DNA from: Streptococcus australis
GTDB lineage: Bacteria > Bacillota > Bacilli > Lactobacillales > Streptococcaceae
DNA: 50,130 bases
Assembly (NCBI RefSeq): GCF_019930045.1
Contig: NZ_JAHZQQ010000009.1
Coordinates: forward strand, 1-50,130
Reading direction: 5' to 3'
The notes beneath the pieces are model-generated. The model was not told the DNA's origin and made no database searches. It worked only from the letters and a program-made list of their open reading frames with translations. The position numbers and the translations under genes were made by a program. Shown piece by piece: positions 10,135-18,900 of this stretch. Position 1 is the stretch's first letter, and every line of letters starts with the position of its first letter.

Positions 10135-10525
10135 TCCCAATTGCCAACTGATAGGTCACCACCTCTTTCTCTGTCTGAAATTGAATCTTGGTCAAGCTTG
10201 AATTGCCTCCTGCTGGATCAAAGGTCAGTTGCTTCTCTCTGACCACTTCCACCCCTTTTGGAAGCGGTAATTCTTGATAGGGACTATGAACCCCACCGTG
10301 GTCGATGGAAAGGAGAGCTCTCTCCTCTTTTGCAATACTCATCTTTTGTGTCTCCTGATAGACCCGTTCAAATTCCGAGAAAAACAATGTTTCTTCCACC
10401 TGCCCAAAGGCTTGATGGACTGACCCAGCTAGCAGCCAACATAGAAGACTGACGATACCTAGAGTTAGTAAGCTCTCTAGAAGGGTGAAAGCTTTAATCT
10501 GCAACCGCACGGTGATCACCTGCAT
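10100..10525 (-). CDS. comGD: Competence pseudopilin ComGD
   Basis: A 141-residue minor pilin with the processing motif IKAFTLLESLLTLGIVSLL. Start ATG at 10525; an alternative GTG five codons later has a better SD (GCAGGTGA). It overlaps the 3' part of comGC by 32 bp. In the lysogen it is cut off from the host comGA promoter but lies downstream of the phage-borne sigma-X box at 11026-11033. Confidence 0.9.
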   Translation of the reverse strand: MQVITVRLQIKAFTLLESLLTLGIVSLLCWLLAGSVHQAFGQVEETLFFSEFERVYQETQKMSIAKEERALLSIDHGGVHSPYQELPLPKGVEVVREKQLTFDPAGGNSSLTKIQFQTEKEVVTYQLAIGNGKIKKSTAPR

Positions 10526-10763
10526 TCTTCACATAGTGAGCACGGTAGGCTTCTGCTTGTTTTTGAGTGATTTGTCCTTCTGCGACAAGCTTAGAAAGAC
10601 TAGCTTTTTCATTCTGATGATTAAGTTCATAGAGCTCAGCCTGGCTCTCCACGACTTTGACAACTGCTCGATTTCCTGTATCTGTTACCGAATCTTTCTG
10701 CTTGGTCAAGTTCGGAACAAAGAGCAAGAGAAGAACGCTGATAATAAGCAAAACAACTAACAT
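10494..10763 (-). pseudogene. comGC: comGC 3' part, separated from its start by the prophage
   Basis: The frame encodes the main competence pilin from MLVVLLIISVLLLLF to the C-terminus (89 codons). It lacks the leader and the cleavage site KAFTLIE, which are at 45950-46003. Upstream in frame the phage sequence gives only 12 codons (ending in SFIE) after a TAA stop and no SD, so no functional pilin is expected. Excision of the prophage would restore an intact gene with MKSLRTLKVKAFTLIEM joined to LVVLLI. Because ComGC is the major pilin, the lysogen should be non-transformable unless the phage excises. Confidence 0.93.
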
Positions 10764-10790
10764 TTCAATGAATGATACTAAAATTACTAG
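10756..10790. other. attL: left phage-host junction
   Basis: The block ACAT-t-TCAAT at 10760-10769 recurs as ACAT-c-TCAAT at 45952-45961, with one mismatch. Adjacent on the phage side is GATACTAAAATT (10774-10785), the reverse complement (11 of 12) of the arm next to attR. The exchange therefore lies within TCAAT (minus ATTGA) or ACAT. Phage gene orf79 ends inside the core. Confidence 0.88.
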
Positions 10791-11004
10791 TTTTTGACAC
10801 AGACCTTACATGAGCCTTAATCTCCTTGGTACGCTTTAGCAACTCACAAGCTAGCTGGTAGTTATCCAGTTCCTCATCTGCCAGGACTAACTGCCATAGC
10901 TTGTAAAACTGTCCTCTGTGCTTGATGTAGACTCTGCACCAGTGCTCCACTCCATAGCTAGAGTACTCAATGCGGTCAAGTTTGATACGTTTGATTTTTG
11001 TCAT
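10765..11004 (-). CDS. Phage boundary protein of 79 residues behind a sigma-X box
   Basis: Unrecognised, basic (many Lys/Arg), without membrane segment or signal peptide; the mid part (ELDNYQLACELLKRTKEIKAHV) is probably helical. The start ATG at 11004 has a strong SD AAGGAGG. It is separated from the lysin gene by a terminator and is preceded at 21 nt by a perfect competence box, so it should form its own competence-induced unit. Its stop codon TGA (10767-10765) lies in the att core, so integration leaves the protein intact and points transcription into comGC'. Possible roles are an excision-directionality factor, a competence inhibitor or another DNA-binding protein; none is shown. Confidence 0.75.
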   Translation of the reverse strand: MTKIKRIKLDRIEYSSYGVEHWCRVYIKHRGQFYKLWQLVLADEELDNYQLACELLKRTKEIKAHVRSVSKTSNFSIIH

Positions 11005-11025
11005 TTTGTTTCCTCCTTACCTAGA

Positions 11026-11033
11026 TATTCGTA
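11026..11033 (-). promoter_or_regulatory. Perfect ComX (sigma-X) cin-box upstream of orf79
   Basis: On the minus strand TACGAATA (11033-11026) matches the streptococcal late-competence consensus exactly. A T-rich stretch precedes it (TTTTCTTTGACTTTT), as in sigma-X promoters. There are 21 nt to the orf79 ATG; the host comGA box has 20 nt to its ATG. An 8-mer may occur by chance about once or twice in 50 kb, but its placement between a terminator and an SD makes chance less likely. Confidence 0.7.
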
Positions 11034-11051
11034 AAAAGTCAAAGAAAATGC

Positions 11052-11083
11052 AAAAAAGCCCCTAGGATTTTTCCTAAGGGCTT
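11052..11083 (-). terminator. Terminator after the lysin gene
   Basis: AAGCCCCTAGGA (11056-11067) and TCCTAAGGGCTT (11072-11083) form the stem; on the minus strand six T follow. It closes the phage late operon and isolates it from orf79 and the comG remnant. Confidence 0.85.
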
Positions 11084-11116
11084 AATGTATCTTATGCTGA
11101 AAGGAGTATACCCTTT

Positions 11117-12571
11117 CTAAACTGGTTTTTTAGAGATTGTGTAGGTTACGCCATTGATGGTAATTTCAATCCCCTCAATGTTGACCTCAATCTTGTCTGT
11201 GCTACCGACATTATCGACGGTACCAACATCAAACTTAGCTAGTGAGCCATTTTCAGCCTCAATAGCTTTCAGACGGCTTGACATACCTACCAGGTAATTA
11301 TCATAGCCTGTAGCAGCGTAGTCATAGACTGCACCACCGACCTTAAACATGCCTTTGACAGCCTCGCTAAAGGTCTTAGCACCGCTGACCTTGTAAGAGC
11401 CGTCAGCACGTAGCAGATAGAACCAGTCAGTCAAGAAGTCATCTACAGAGGCGTAGTGCATGTAGTTTCCTCCCTCGCTAGCTGGTCTAGCTGAGCCTTG
11501 GGTTACTGTCACACCGCTAGGACGCTCTCCTTTATCTGTCCAGGTCATACCGCCCCAGTTGTTATCAACCTTGCCCACTGCTGAGGTGCCCCAAAGCCCC
11601 TCAAAGTGTAGGACTGTGATAGCGTAGCTAGGTAGGATATTGTGTTCCTTACACTTAGCAAGAATAACATCAAGGACAGATTTTTTCAGGATTGCCCCGT
11701 TAAAGGACAAGTCACCGTCCTCTTTTGTGATTTTGGTGTCTGTCGCTTCACCAGTTGCCCCAGTTTTCTCCGTCTTAGGTTCGGTGGAGGAATTTACCAC
11801 CTCACTTTTTGGAGCGTCTGAGGGCGTTTTAGGGGCGTTTCCTGATGTGCTACCTTTTAGGATTTCAGTAACCCGTTTTTGGACTGCGTCATAGTCAGAG
11901 CCTAGGGCTTTCTTACGCTCCTCACCGTTGCCGTGCTTGCCTTGGATGACTTCCTGAGCAAGTTGGTCAATCGTCTTTTTAGGTGCCGTAGCCTTGCCAT
12001 TGATGACTGCCATGACAGCCTCATATTGATTGCCAAGAGCTGCCTTGCGGGTATCTCCGTTGCCGTACTTACCCGCCAAGGTTTCTCTAACCAAGGTATC
12101 AAGGTCTTTGCCTGATGGTGAGGTTGAGGGCGTGCTTGCTTGGTTCGCCAAGCGGTAAACATAGCAATACATCCAACCGCTAGCAGCAGCTGTCTGATTG
12201 TAGTTATTTACCGTGATACCGTTGTGAGCGTAGTTACAGTGGATGATGTTGTCAGGGTCAATAAAGATACCTGTGTGACCTCCAGCACCGCTAGACTGTC
12301 TACGTCGCCCCCAGATAAAGACATCACCACGCTTAGCGTCCCAGTCCTGATTTTCAGCAATGAGTGTATAACCATTCTTGATGAGCCAATCATGCTCATA
12401 CTCTGTATTTACCGCCCAGCCCGCTGAAATTGCTCCAGCGCTCATAAGGGCAAAGTAAACAGAGCTAGAACAGTCGTAGGAGCCTGGACCGTTTCGGTAG
12501 TCCATTGAGTAGGTGACCTTGCCAGCTCTTGCTGACATCCAGGCAATGGCTGTCTCTATGTTAATTCCCAT
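11117..12571 (-). CDS. Phage endolysin: peptidase, two CW_7 repeats, glucosaminidase
   Basis: The roughly 484-residue lysin cuts host peptidoglycan at the end of the lytic cycle. Residues about 1-135 are an Amidase_5/NlpC-P60-like domain with the nucleophile in YDCSSSVYFAL and a downstream GGHTGIF. Two CW_7 wall-binding repeats follow (GKYGNGDTRKAALG and GKHGNGEERKKALG). A Ser/Thr/Pro-rich linker leads to a glucosaminidase-type domain (AITVLHFEGLWG, NNWGGMTW). This resembles the S. agalactiae lambda-Sa2 lysin, with the binding repeats in the centre. The chosen ATG at 12571 follows the holin stop (TGA-C-ATG). Confidence 0.9.
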   Translation of the reverse strand: MGINIETAIAWMSARAGKVTYSMDYRNGPGSYDCSSSVYFALMSAGAISAGWAVNTEYEHDWLIKNGYTLIAENQDWDAKRGDVFIWGRRRQSSGAGGHTGIFIDPDNIIHCNYAHNGITVNNYNQTAAASGWMYCYVYRLANQASTPSTSPSGKDLDTLVRETLAGKYGNGDTRKAALGNQYEAVMAVINGKATAPKKTIDQLAQEVIQGKHGNGEERKKALGSDYDAVQKRVTEILKGSTSGNAPKTPSDAPKSEVVNSSTEPKTEKTGATGEATDTKITKEDGDLSFNGAILKKSVLDVILAKCKEHNILPSYAITVLHFEGLWGTSAVGKVDNNWGGMTWTDKGERPSGVTVTQGSARPASEGGNYMHYASVDDFLTDWFYLLRADGSYKVSGAKTFSEAVKGMFKVGGAVYDYAATGYDNYLVGMSSRLKAIEAENGSLAKFDVGTVDNVGSTDKIEVNIEGIEITINGVTYTISKKPV

Positions 12572-12572
12572 G

Positions 12573-12905
12573 TCAGTTACCTTTCCATGCTTCGTTAGCT
12601 TGCTTGACAGCAGCCTCAAGGAAGTTGTCAATTTGAGAGTTAGTCAGGTAGATGTTGTACTGCTCTAAGCCTTTCTTGACAATATCCTTGGCATGTGCCA
12701 GCTTTTGCTCTCCGTGAATGTCCAACTTTTGAGCAACCTGCTCAGTTGCACTGACTGCATTTTTAGCAAGGATTTCTGTAATTTCTACAGCTTTTTGACC
12801 ACCTTTAGCGATAAGGTACTTTTTGACTGCCTGAACAGCAATACCTGCTAAGATAACCAGGATACTCATTGCCCCACTGGCAATAATTTCTGTGATTTGG
12901 TTCAT
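12573..12905 (-). CDS. Phage holin, LL-H type
   Basis: A 110-residue protein with one N-terminal membrane helix (ASGAMSILVILAGIAVQAVKKYL) and an amphipathic C-terminal domain with a KGLEQYNIYLTNSQIDNFLEAAV segment, matching the LL-H/Phage_holin_6_1 group. It would time membrane permeabilisation and release of the lysin, whose gene starts one base later. Confidence 0.85.
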   Translation of the reverse strand: MNQITEIIASGAMSILVILAGIAVQAVKKYLIAKGGQKAVEITEILAKNAVSATEQVAQKLDIHGEQKLAHAKDIVKKGLEQYNIYLTNSQIDNFLEAAVKQANEAWKGN

Positions 12906-12907
12906 TG

Positions 12908-13207
12908 TTAGTCTCCTTTTTCGATTTCATCCATGCGGTTATTCATTCTGACCATTTCTTTCTGAATGTCACCGACTGTGTGAGTGATGGTGCTTAATTC
13001 CTCAGTTGTTTTTTCCAAATGAGTCATCAAGCGCTCCTCTCTCTTGTTTGAGTCTGCTTTTGAGTTCTCGTGAAATTCCATCAGTTTCTTTTCCCGCTTG
13101 TCTGAGGTACGGACTAGAAAGCCCGTAACAATGACAAACAAGATGATGAAAAGAATTTCCCAAGTGAATTGACTCTCTGCGATTTTTTGAGCCTCATCAA
13201 AGGGCAT
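12908..13207 (-). CDS. Second holin-like membrane protein (BhlA type)
   Basis: A 99-residue protein with one membrane segment (FTWEILFIILFVIVTGFLV) followed by a charged coiled-coil C-terminus (EEELSTITHTVGDIQKEM-like). The layout is that of BhlA/UviB-like proteins that commonly accompany a holin. It is two bases upstream of the LL-H holin gene. It could act as a second holin or as a holin regulator. Confidence 0.7.
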   Translation of the reverse strand: MPFDEAQKIAESQFTWEILFIILFVIVTGFLVRTSDKREKKLMEFHENSKADSNKREERLMTHLEKTTEELSTITHTVGDIQKEMVRMNNRMDEIEKGD

Positions 13208-13210
13208 AGG

Positions 13211-13381
13211 CTACTCCTCCTTTGTTTCGGCGACTTGTTCAGAGAGCACCTCAATTACAACCTCACGTAGGTTGAACAGTTTAGGCACTTCATCAACGGT
13301 GTAAGTCCCAGCAACCACTAAGGCTACCCATGATTTGACGATTTGGTGATTTTTCTTGAATGTGTAAGTGAATTTTTTCAT
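13211..13381 (-). CDS. Small phage protein before the lysis genes
   Basis: A 56-residue protein of unknown function beginning MKKFTYTFKKNHQIVK. The ATG at 13381 has AAAGGA upstream; an upstream in-frame ATG at 13444 gives a longer version with a signal-like start and is less favoured. Short proteins of this kind are common between tail-fibre and holin genes of streptococcal phages. Confidence 0.6.
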   Translation of the reverse strand: MKKFTYTFKKNHQIVKSWVALVVAGTYTVDEVPKLFNLREVVIEVLSEQVAETKEE

Positions 13382-13446
13382 TTTAATTTTTCCTTTCGTT
13401 AGTAAAGCTGTTCCAGTGATTAGACTGCTAAGAAGTGTTTTCATAG

Positions 13447-13890
13447 CTATCCCTCCTGTCCTTCTTGCCCCTCTGGGCTTGTTTCTTCGTCCGTAGAGGC
13501 GCTATTTATCAAAGACATAACCAACTCAGTTAGCTCTGAAACTGCTGAGTTTACAGTCTCTTGATTGTGCTGAGTGGCTTGTTTTGCCTCCTCAGTAGCT
13601 TGCTTAAGCTCTTTGATGGCTTTCTGAGATTTCTCAATCAGCTCATCATACTTAGCGATTTTTTCGCCAACCTCATTGAATTTCTCATTTTCGGCACGTT
13701 GTGGGAAATTCTCTTGATAGATGACCTCTAAAGCTAGCTCAAGTAGCTCTGTGTTGGGCAAGTCAATCTTGTCAGGGGGTAAAAAAATAGGCACATTAGC
13801 GCCGTCTGCGTTGACTAATGTAACCTTGGTGGTGGACGCTGTGCCACTAGCGTCATATTCTTGCGATTTTGAACCATATTCTAGTTTCAT
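13447..13890 (-). CDS. DUF1366 phage protein
   Basis: This 147-residue protein has a short beta-rich N-terminus (KVTLVNADGANVPIFLPPDKIDLPN), a long coiled-coil middle and an acidic tail (EGQEGQEG). The length, motif and place between tail and lysis genes match the DUF1366 family of streptococcal phages. The function is unknown; association with the tail tip or its assembly is plausible. The SD AAAGGA precedes ATG. Confidence 0.75.
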   Translation of the reverse strand: MKLEYGSKSQEYDASGTASTTKVTLVNADGANVPIFLPPDKIDLPNTELLELALEVIYQENFPQRAENEKFNEVGEKIAKYDELIEKSQKAIKELKQATEEAKQATQHNQETVNSAVSELTELVMSLINSASTDEETSPEGQEGQEG

Positions 13891-13902
13891 GCGGTTTCCT
13901 TT

Positions 13903-15909
13903 CTAAATCATGATTGTCAGCTGACCTCTGTAGATAACATTGTTACCTGTAGACAAAGCGTGCATATTGCTAGTTCCTTGGTTTATTTGTACATGAGTGT
14001 TATCACTTCCACCTATGCTCCAACCAGCGATTACCTGCATATATGATTGGGGGGCTTGCCAGACATTTTTAGGTATGTCAGCAAAGGTAATTGTCTGACC
14101 ATTGCCTTTGAAATCGTACTTGACTGTCAAGATATCCCCAACACGCTTGTAGTAAGTGCCAGGAAAATTAGCTGACTGCCAGCCCGTATTGATAAGGTTG
14201 GTGTGGTCAGTAAATGCTACTTCTTTCCACTTAGTAGGTTTCCAACTTTTAGCGTCGTTGTAAACACGGATAAAGTGCCGCCCGCTACCTACAGCTGTAA
14301 AAAATTGAGCGCCTTTCCAACTTTCTAGCCAGTAGTTTTGAAATAGTCCCCATTCTCCATTTTTGCCAGTGGGGTTATCGTCATATTTACCGCTACGCCA
14401 GCCAATGACCGTAGCTTGTTTATTCCAACCATCATCCCACTGACCAGCCCCCATACTCAGCTGACCATTCGACTGAGTAAGCTGATACTGTTGAACAGGC
14501 TTATCATTGGCATAGATGTCACCCTTGACATCCAGGGCACCACGTTCTCTGATTTTGTTGACACCGACCCCGTTTCTGTCGTAGGAAAAAACCACGCTTT
14601 CCGTGGCTACATTGACTGCAAACTCTGTCCGTGTGAACTTGTCTTCTAGTGTCCCGATAACGACCCAAGACTGATTAGCTAGGTAATTACCAGCTAGATT
14701 AGCTTGTGAGTTGACCAGGCTAGATATACTAGTCCAGGAACCAGCAGCCGCTCCAGTGTCAGGGGTGTAGGTATTAGTACCTAATCTAGCAACCTTGAAA
14801 GAAAGCGTCATAGAGTTCTTTTGGCTACCTGATACAGCTAGAGGCGCTACTTTGGCATTTCTAGTCACGGTAAGAGTGCTAGAAGTTGCACCCGTCCTAG
14901 CAATGCTAAAGCTAAGGGCTGGAGCAAAGTACTCAAGCACCGTGACAGAGACATCTCTAGTATCAGACCAACGTCCACGGCTATCAGATACACTTGCCCT
15001 GACCGTGATAGCACCGCTGTAATTCATAATACCCAGGGTGCCACCGTTGACATTGGTAGTCTGGTTCTTACCGACTATCTCAGCACGGTAGCCCGTGATG
15101 TTTGAACCGTAAGACCCACTTGCACCGTTGAAAGCTACCTTGATGTTAGAGATAATCTGAATGAATGTGTTAGCGTTTGGTACCACGTTCTGAGCAGCTG
15201 TATTAGAGTCTGACAAAGAAACGCCTGTAAAGGTTGGTTTCATGCTAGCTGGGACACTTGCTGTCAGTGTAGCTGACTGCGTCCCTGTCCTAGTCCCTCC
15301 TGAATAGGTATCAACGTAGATAGTCCCTGTGCCCGTTGCTGAGTTCGGGATGTCGTTAGCAAAGTCAAGGGGGATAGTCCACGTTGCAGAGGTATCTACA
15401 TTGCTTGCAATCGTTCCTGACTTGTTGCCCCAGGCATAGCGGACAGTATGCTTAAAACTAGAGCTTTGACGGCTGATGTTGATAGTGACTGAGCTACCAA
15501 TAGTACCAGCACCAACGCTGACAGAGCTAGACCGTGGGATAGTCGTTAGGGTGAATGAGTTACCCCCGATAGACAGCGTCCCAGGAGACCATCCACCACT
15601 ACCGTTAAAATGAGCAGATAGACCAAAGGACTTAGTCCCGTCTGCATTGTGCCCAATTGTGATAGTCTCATCAATCAGCATGATTGTAGAGTTGTAACTT
15701 GTCATGCTAGGGCTGCCCGACCAATTCAAGCGCCGTCCGTTCAAGTCTACCCATGCAGAGCAACTATACTGAGCAAAGGCGGTAGTTGTATTCAGCAATG
15801 CAAGCCTTACTCTGACTTGACTGCTATTGCCTGAGATATTTTGAGAGGTTTGGTCAATCCATAGACGGATACGGTAACCTCTGTCATTATTTGACCAAAA
15901 TTCAGCCAT
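13903..15909 (-). CDS. DUF859 family minor structural protein
   Basis: The 668-residue protein belongs by appearance to DUF859, a virion protein group first seen in S. thermophilus phages. Start MAEFWSNNDRGYRIRLWIDQTSQ is typical, followed by Ser/Thr/Gly-rich beta repeats. The C-terminal third (QWDDGWNKQATVIGWR; GWQSANFPGTYYKRVG) looks like a receptor-binding or baseplate-appendage domain. Its start ATG overlaps the stop of the tail-fibre gene (TAATG), so the two are translationally coupled. Likely part of host recognition. Confidence 0.85.
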   Translation of the reverse strand: MAEFWSNNDRGYRIRLWIDQTSQNISGNSSQVRVRLALLNTTTAFAQYSCSAWVDLNGRRLNWSGSPSMTSYNSTIMLIDETITIGHNADGTKSFGLSAHFNGSGGWSPGTLSIGGNSFTLTTIPRSSSVSVGAGTIGSSVTINISRQSSSFKHTVRYAWGNKSGTIASNVDTSATWTIPLDFANDIPNSATGTGTIYVDTYSGGTRTGTQSATLTASVPASMKPTFTGVSLSDSNTAAQNVVPNANTFIQIISNIKVAFNGASGSYGSNITGYRAEIVGKNQTTNVNGGTLGIMNYSGAITVRASVSDSRGRWSDTRDVSVTVLEYFAPALSFSIARTGATSSTLTVTRNAKVAPLAVSGSQKNSMTLSFKVARLGTNTYTPDTGAAAGSWTSISSLVNSQANLAGNYLANQSWVVIGTLEDKFTRTEFAVNVATESVVFSYDRNGVGVNKIRERGALDVKGDIYANDKPVQQYQLTQSNGQLSMGAGQWDDGWNKQATVIGWRSGKYDDNPTGKNGEWGLFQNYWLESWKGAQFFTAVGSGRHFIRVYNDAKSWKPTKWKEVAFTDHTNLINTGWQSANFPGTYYKRVGDILTVKYDFKGNGQTITFADIPKNVWQAPQSYMQVIAGWSIGGSDNTHVQINQGTSNMHALSTGNNVIYRGQLTIMI

Positions 15910-18900
15910 TAAGCACCTCCTACGTATCTAATAACATTCATGTCTGCGTTGAGATGGTATTGTTCCTCCCTAAACCGTCCAATTTGGATTGTCTTAGAGA
16001 AAATACCATTTTCAATGTGGATAACCCCTTGAGAGATATACATGACCTCCACCCCTGCTGAGTACATTGAGATACGACCGTTAGGGTTGAACATCATGCT
16101 AGAGCTACCATCATTCTTACCAATTACCAGCCCATCATTTGATGAACTCATGTAGGTATCAATGAAATTCCAGCGGTCTGATAACTCTCCAAGGTCTTTA
16201 GCAATGTTAGAAACACGCTGAGTAGCTGAAACAAGGTCTTTTTCTGCTTGTGCTCTTGCCTTGTCGTTAGCTTTGACATAGTCTTGATAGGCTTTAAGCC
16301 AGTTGTCCAAGGTAGCAGCACTAGCTTTAGCCTCTAGTTCAGCTTGGATGATACCCGCTTTCTCATTGAGAGCGTTGAGTTGCTCCTGAGTAAGGACATT
16401 GTCAGCTTTTGAGTCTAATTCAGCTTTGATGTCTTCAGGAGCTTCTGTGTGGTCAGTTGATATTGTCCCAGTCTCTACCTTAGGCAAAGCAATCCAAACA
16501 GTAGCTTTTGTGAATATGTGTAGTATTGCCTCGTTAGTTGCATTAGCTGGCAAAGGGGCTGTTAATTGAAAACTAAAATATTGCCAATTAGTCCCAATAG
16601 ATAGCTCTTTGGTGGCTGAACGATAACCAGCACGCCACAACATGACCGTATTAGATACAGTAGATTTCGCCCAAAAGCTCATCATGACGCTTTTATTCTT
16701 CATTTCAGCCTCTGTACCTAATCGTTCATCTCCACCTGTCCTGAATGTAATTTTTTGATTATTTCTAGTACCGTTAAACGTTGATACAACTTTTAGAGTG
16801 TTAGCACCTCTATATTTTGTATTGACATCAACTGATACAGATAACTGCCCTTGTGTTTGCTCATTACTATCATCTAAGAAATATGTGGAATAAGTCTTTT
16901 TTAAATCAAATTTGAATTTTGAATTAAGAAAAAGATTTCTTCCTCCAACTTCCACCAAATCAAAAAGCGCTGTCCATTTGTACCTGGTAGGGTCTTGGCT
17001 GTCTGCCTCTGTAAAGTCTGTCAGCGTACCTAGATAGCGTTTGTTGCTGCTATCTGAGGTGCTAAAGCCGTCACGACCGTCAGCAGAGTTAGCCCACGCC
17101 CTATGAAAGTATGGAGTTCTGCCATCCGCTCCTGGTTTCCCAGGGATACCTTGAGCACCATCCTTACCATTTTGACCGTCTGGACCTCTCCACTTAGTCC
17201 AGCGATAATCAGCGGGGTTCTTGCTATCGGTGATATTGAAATCAACGTAGACACCTATATAGGCTTTATCTGCGTTGGTTTGACTAAAGCCACCGCCTGA
17301 GATTGTGTCAGCGTAGGCTAAGTGAGTGTATTGAGTACGACCGTCAGCCCCTTTAGCTCCAGGGATACCTTGGTCACCCTTGGCACCTTGTAAGCCTTGG
17401 AGACCTTGCAAGCCACGCTCACCACGCTCTCCTCTATCCCCTTTGTCTCCTTTATCGCCTTTCTCTCCACGGTCACCTTTAGCTCCTTTGGTGCCATCAG
17501 AGGTATTCAAAAAAGTAACCTGTTCAGAGGCTACTTCCTGATTATCTACCCAGGCTGACACCGTCAAAACCATTGTCTGATTGATGTCAGCAGCTTTGAC
17601 AATGTAGCTAGGGCTAGTTGCTTTGATTTCACCATTCACGACCCAACGCCAGCCGCTATTGATAACCTTGTTGCCTTTCATCAAGGTAGGAGTCACTACG
17701 GACTGCCCTTGACCATTTTTAAAGGCTACACCATTGTCAGTAGCAACCTTGATAGTATAAGGCTTAGCGTCTTCTATCATTTGGTCTAGCCGTTGCTGGA
17801 TACCTTGTGACAGACGATTTTCAAGAGCCTTAGCGTTGGAGAAAGTGGTCTTGTTGTTTTGAGGATTGGTAAAGCTGATAGCTTGCTCAGATACCCTCAT
17901 CTCAAGCAAGAGCGTAGGGCTAAAACCGTCATCATAGACTTGTACTGTGTCCCCTATCTCTAGGTCAGCAAAACCCTCAGCCTCGTAAGTTACAGCGGGG
18001 TAACAGTTCTTTTTAAGCTCACGGTAAGCCGTTGAGCGGATAACCTCAGGATTGGCACTCTCTACCGTCATGTCCTTTCTTGTCCACTGGTCAAGGTTCC
18101 CTGTATTGCTTGTGAATGTTGACGGGTACATCTGCATAGAAAGAGGAGCGTACAACGCCGCTCCTGACTGATAGAACTCACGCTCACCCCTAGAGTTATT
18201 GACAGACCAAGCACCAAGACCAGAGATGTAGATAGTATTTCCTTGGTCATCTCGCCCTGTTGGTACAACCATGTTGTAGATATTGGTCTTGTCTATCGTC
18301 CTAGTGAGCGTTTTGAGGTTTTTACCATACTTCAAGACTGTAGGGCTGACCCGTCCTACTCCTTGGTGGGTGTCGTCGTTTTCATGATAAACATTGACTA
18401 CAAATGACTTGATAGAGCTGTTAGCGTTGAGGTGGGTGTCAAACTCAATTTCTGCACCAAACTTCTTAGCTAGGCTAAGCAGACGGTTCAGCTTAGTATC
18501 TGTACCCTCCCATTCAGCAGAAATTTTCTGAGTAGAAATCTCATTGACCCCGATTTTTAAGAATGTAAAGTTTAGCAAGTCCATAGCGTCACAGTATTCT
18601 TTGAAACTCATTGACCTAGGAGACTTATAAGGGTTTGCATACTCATTGATAAGTTCAAGGTTTAGATTGATACCGTAACACTTGATAACTTGCTCATTCT
18701 CTTCGACCTTGCGGATCGTATGCAAGTAATCCTTACCCTTGTATCTAAACGATACAAAGGCCTTTTCGTTGAGGTAGTTATAGGCTTTTTTCTGGCCAGT
18801 GCCCGAGGTGATAGCCTTTTTAAAGACGGTAAAATCAAAAGTACTAGACCCAGTGTCCAGATATCTTGTCCAGGTATCGTTGAAAAAGTTCAGAGTGCCT

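Noticed and set aside
10494-10763. comGC' read as a functional shortened pilin
   Set aside because: No SD, no leader and no prepilin cleavage site; the in-frame phage sequence upstream is closed by TAA.
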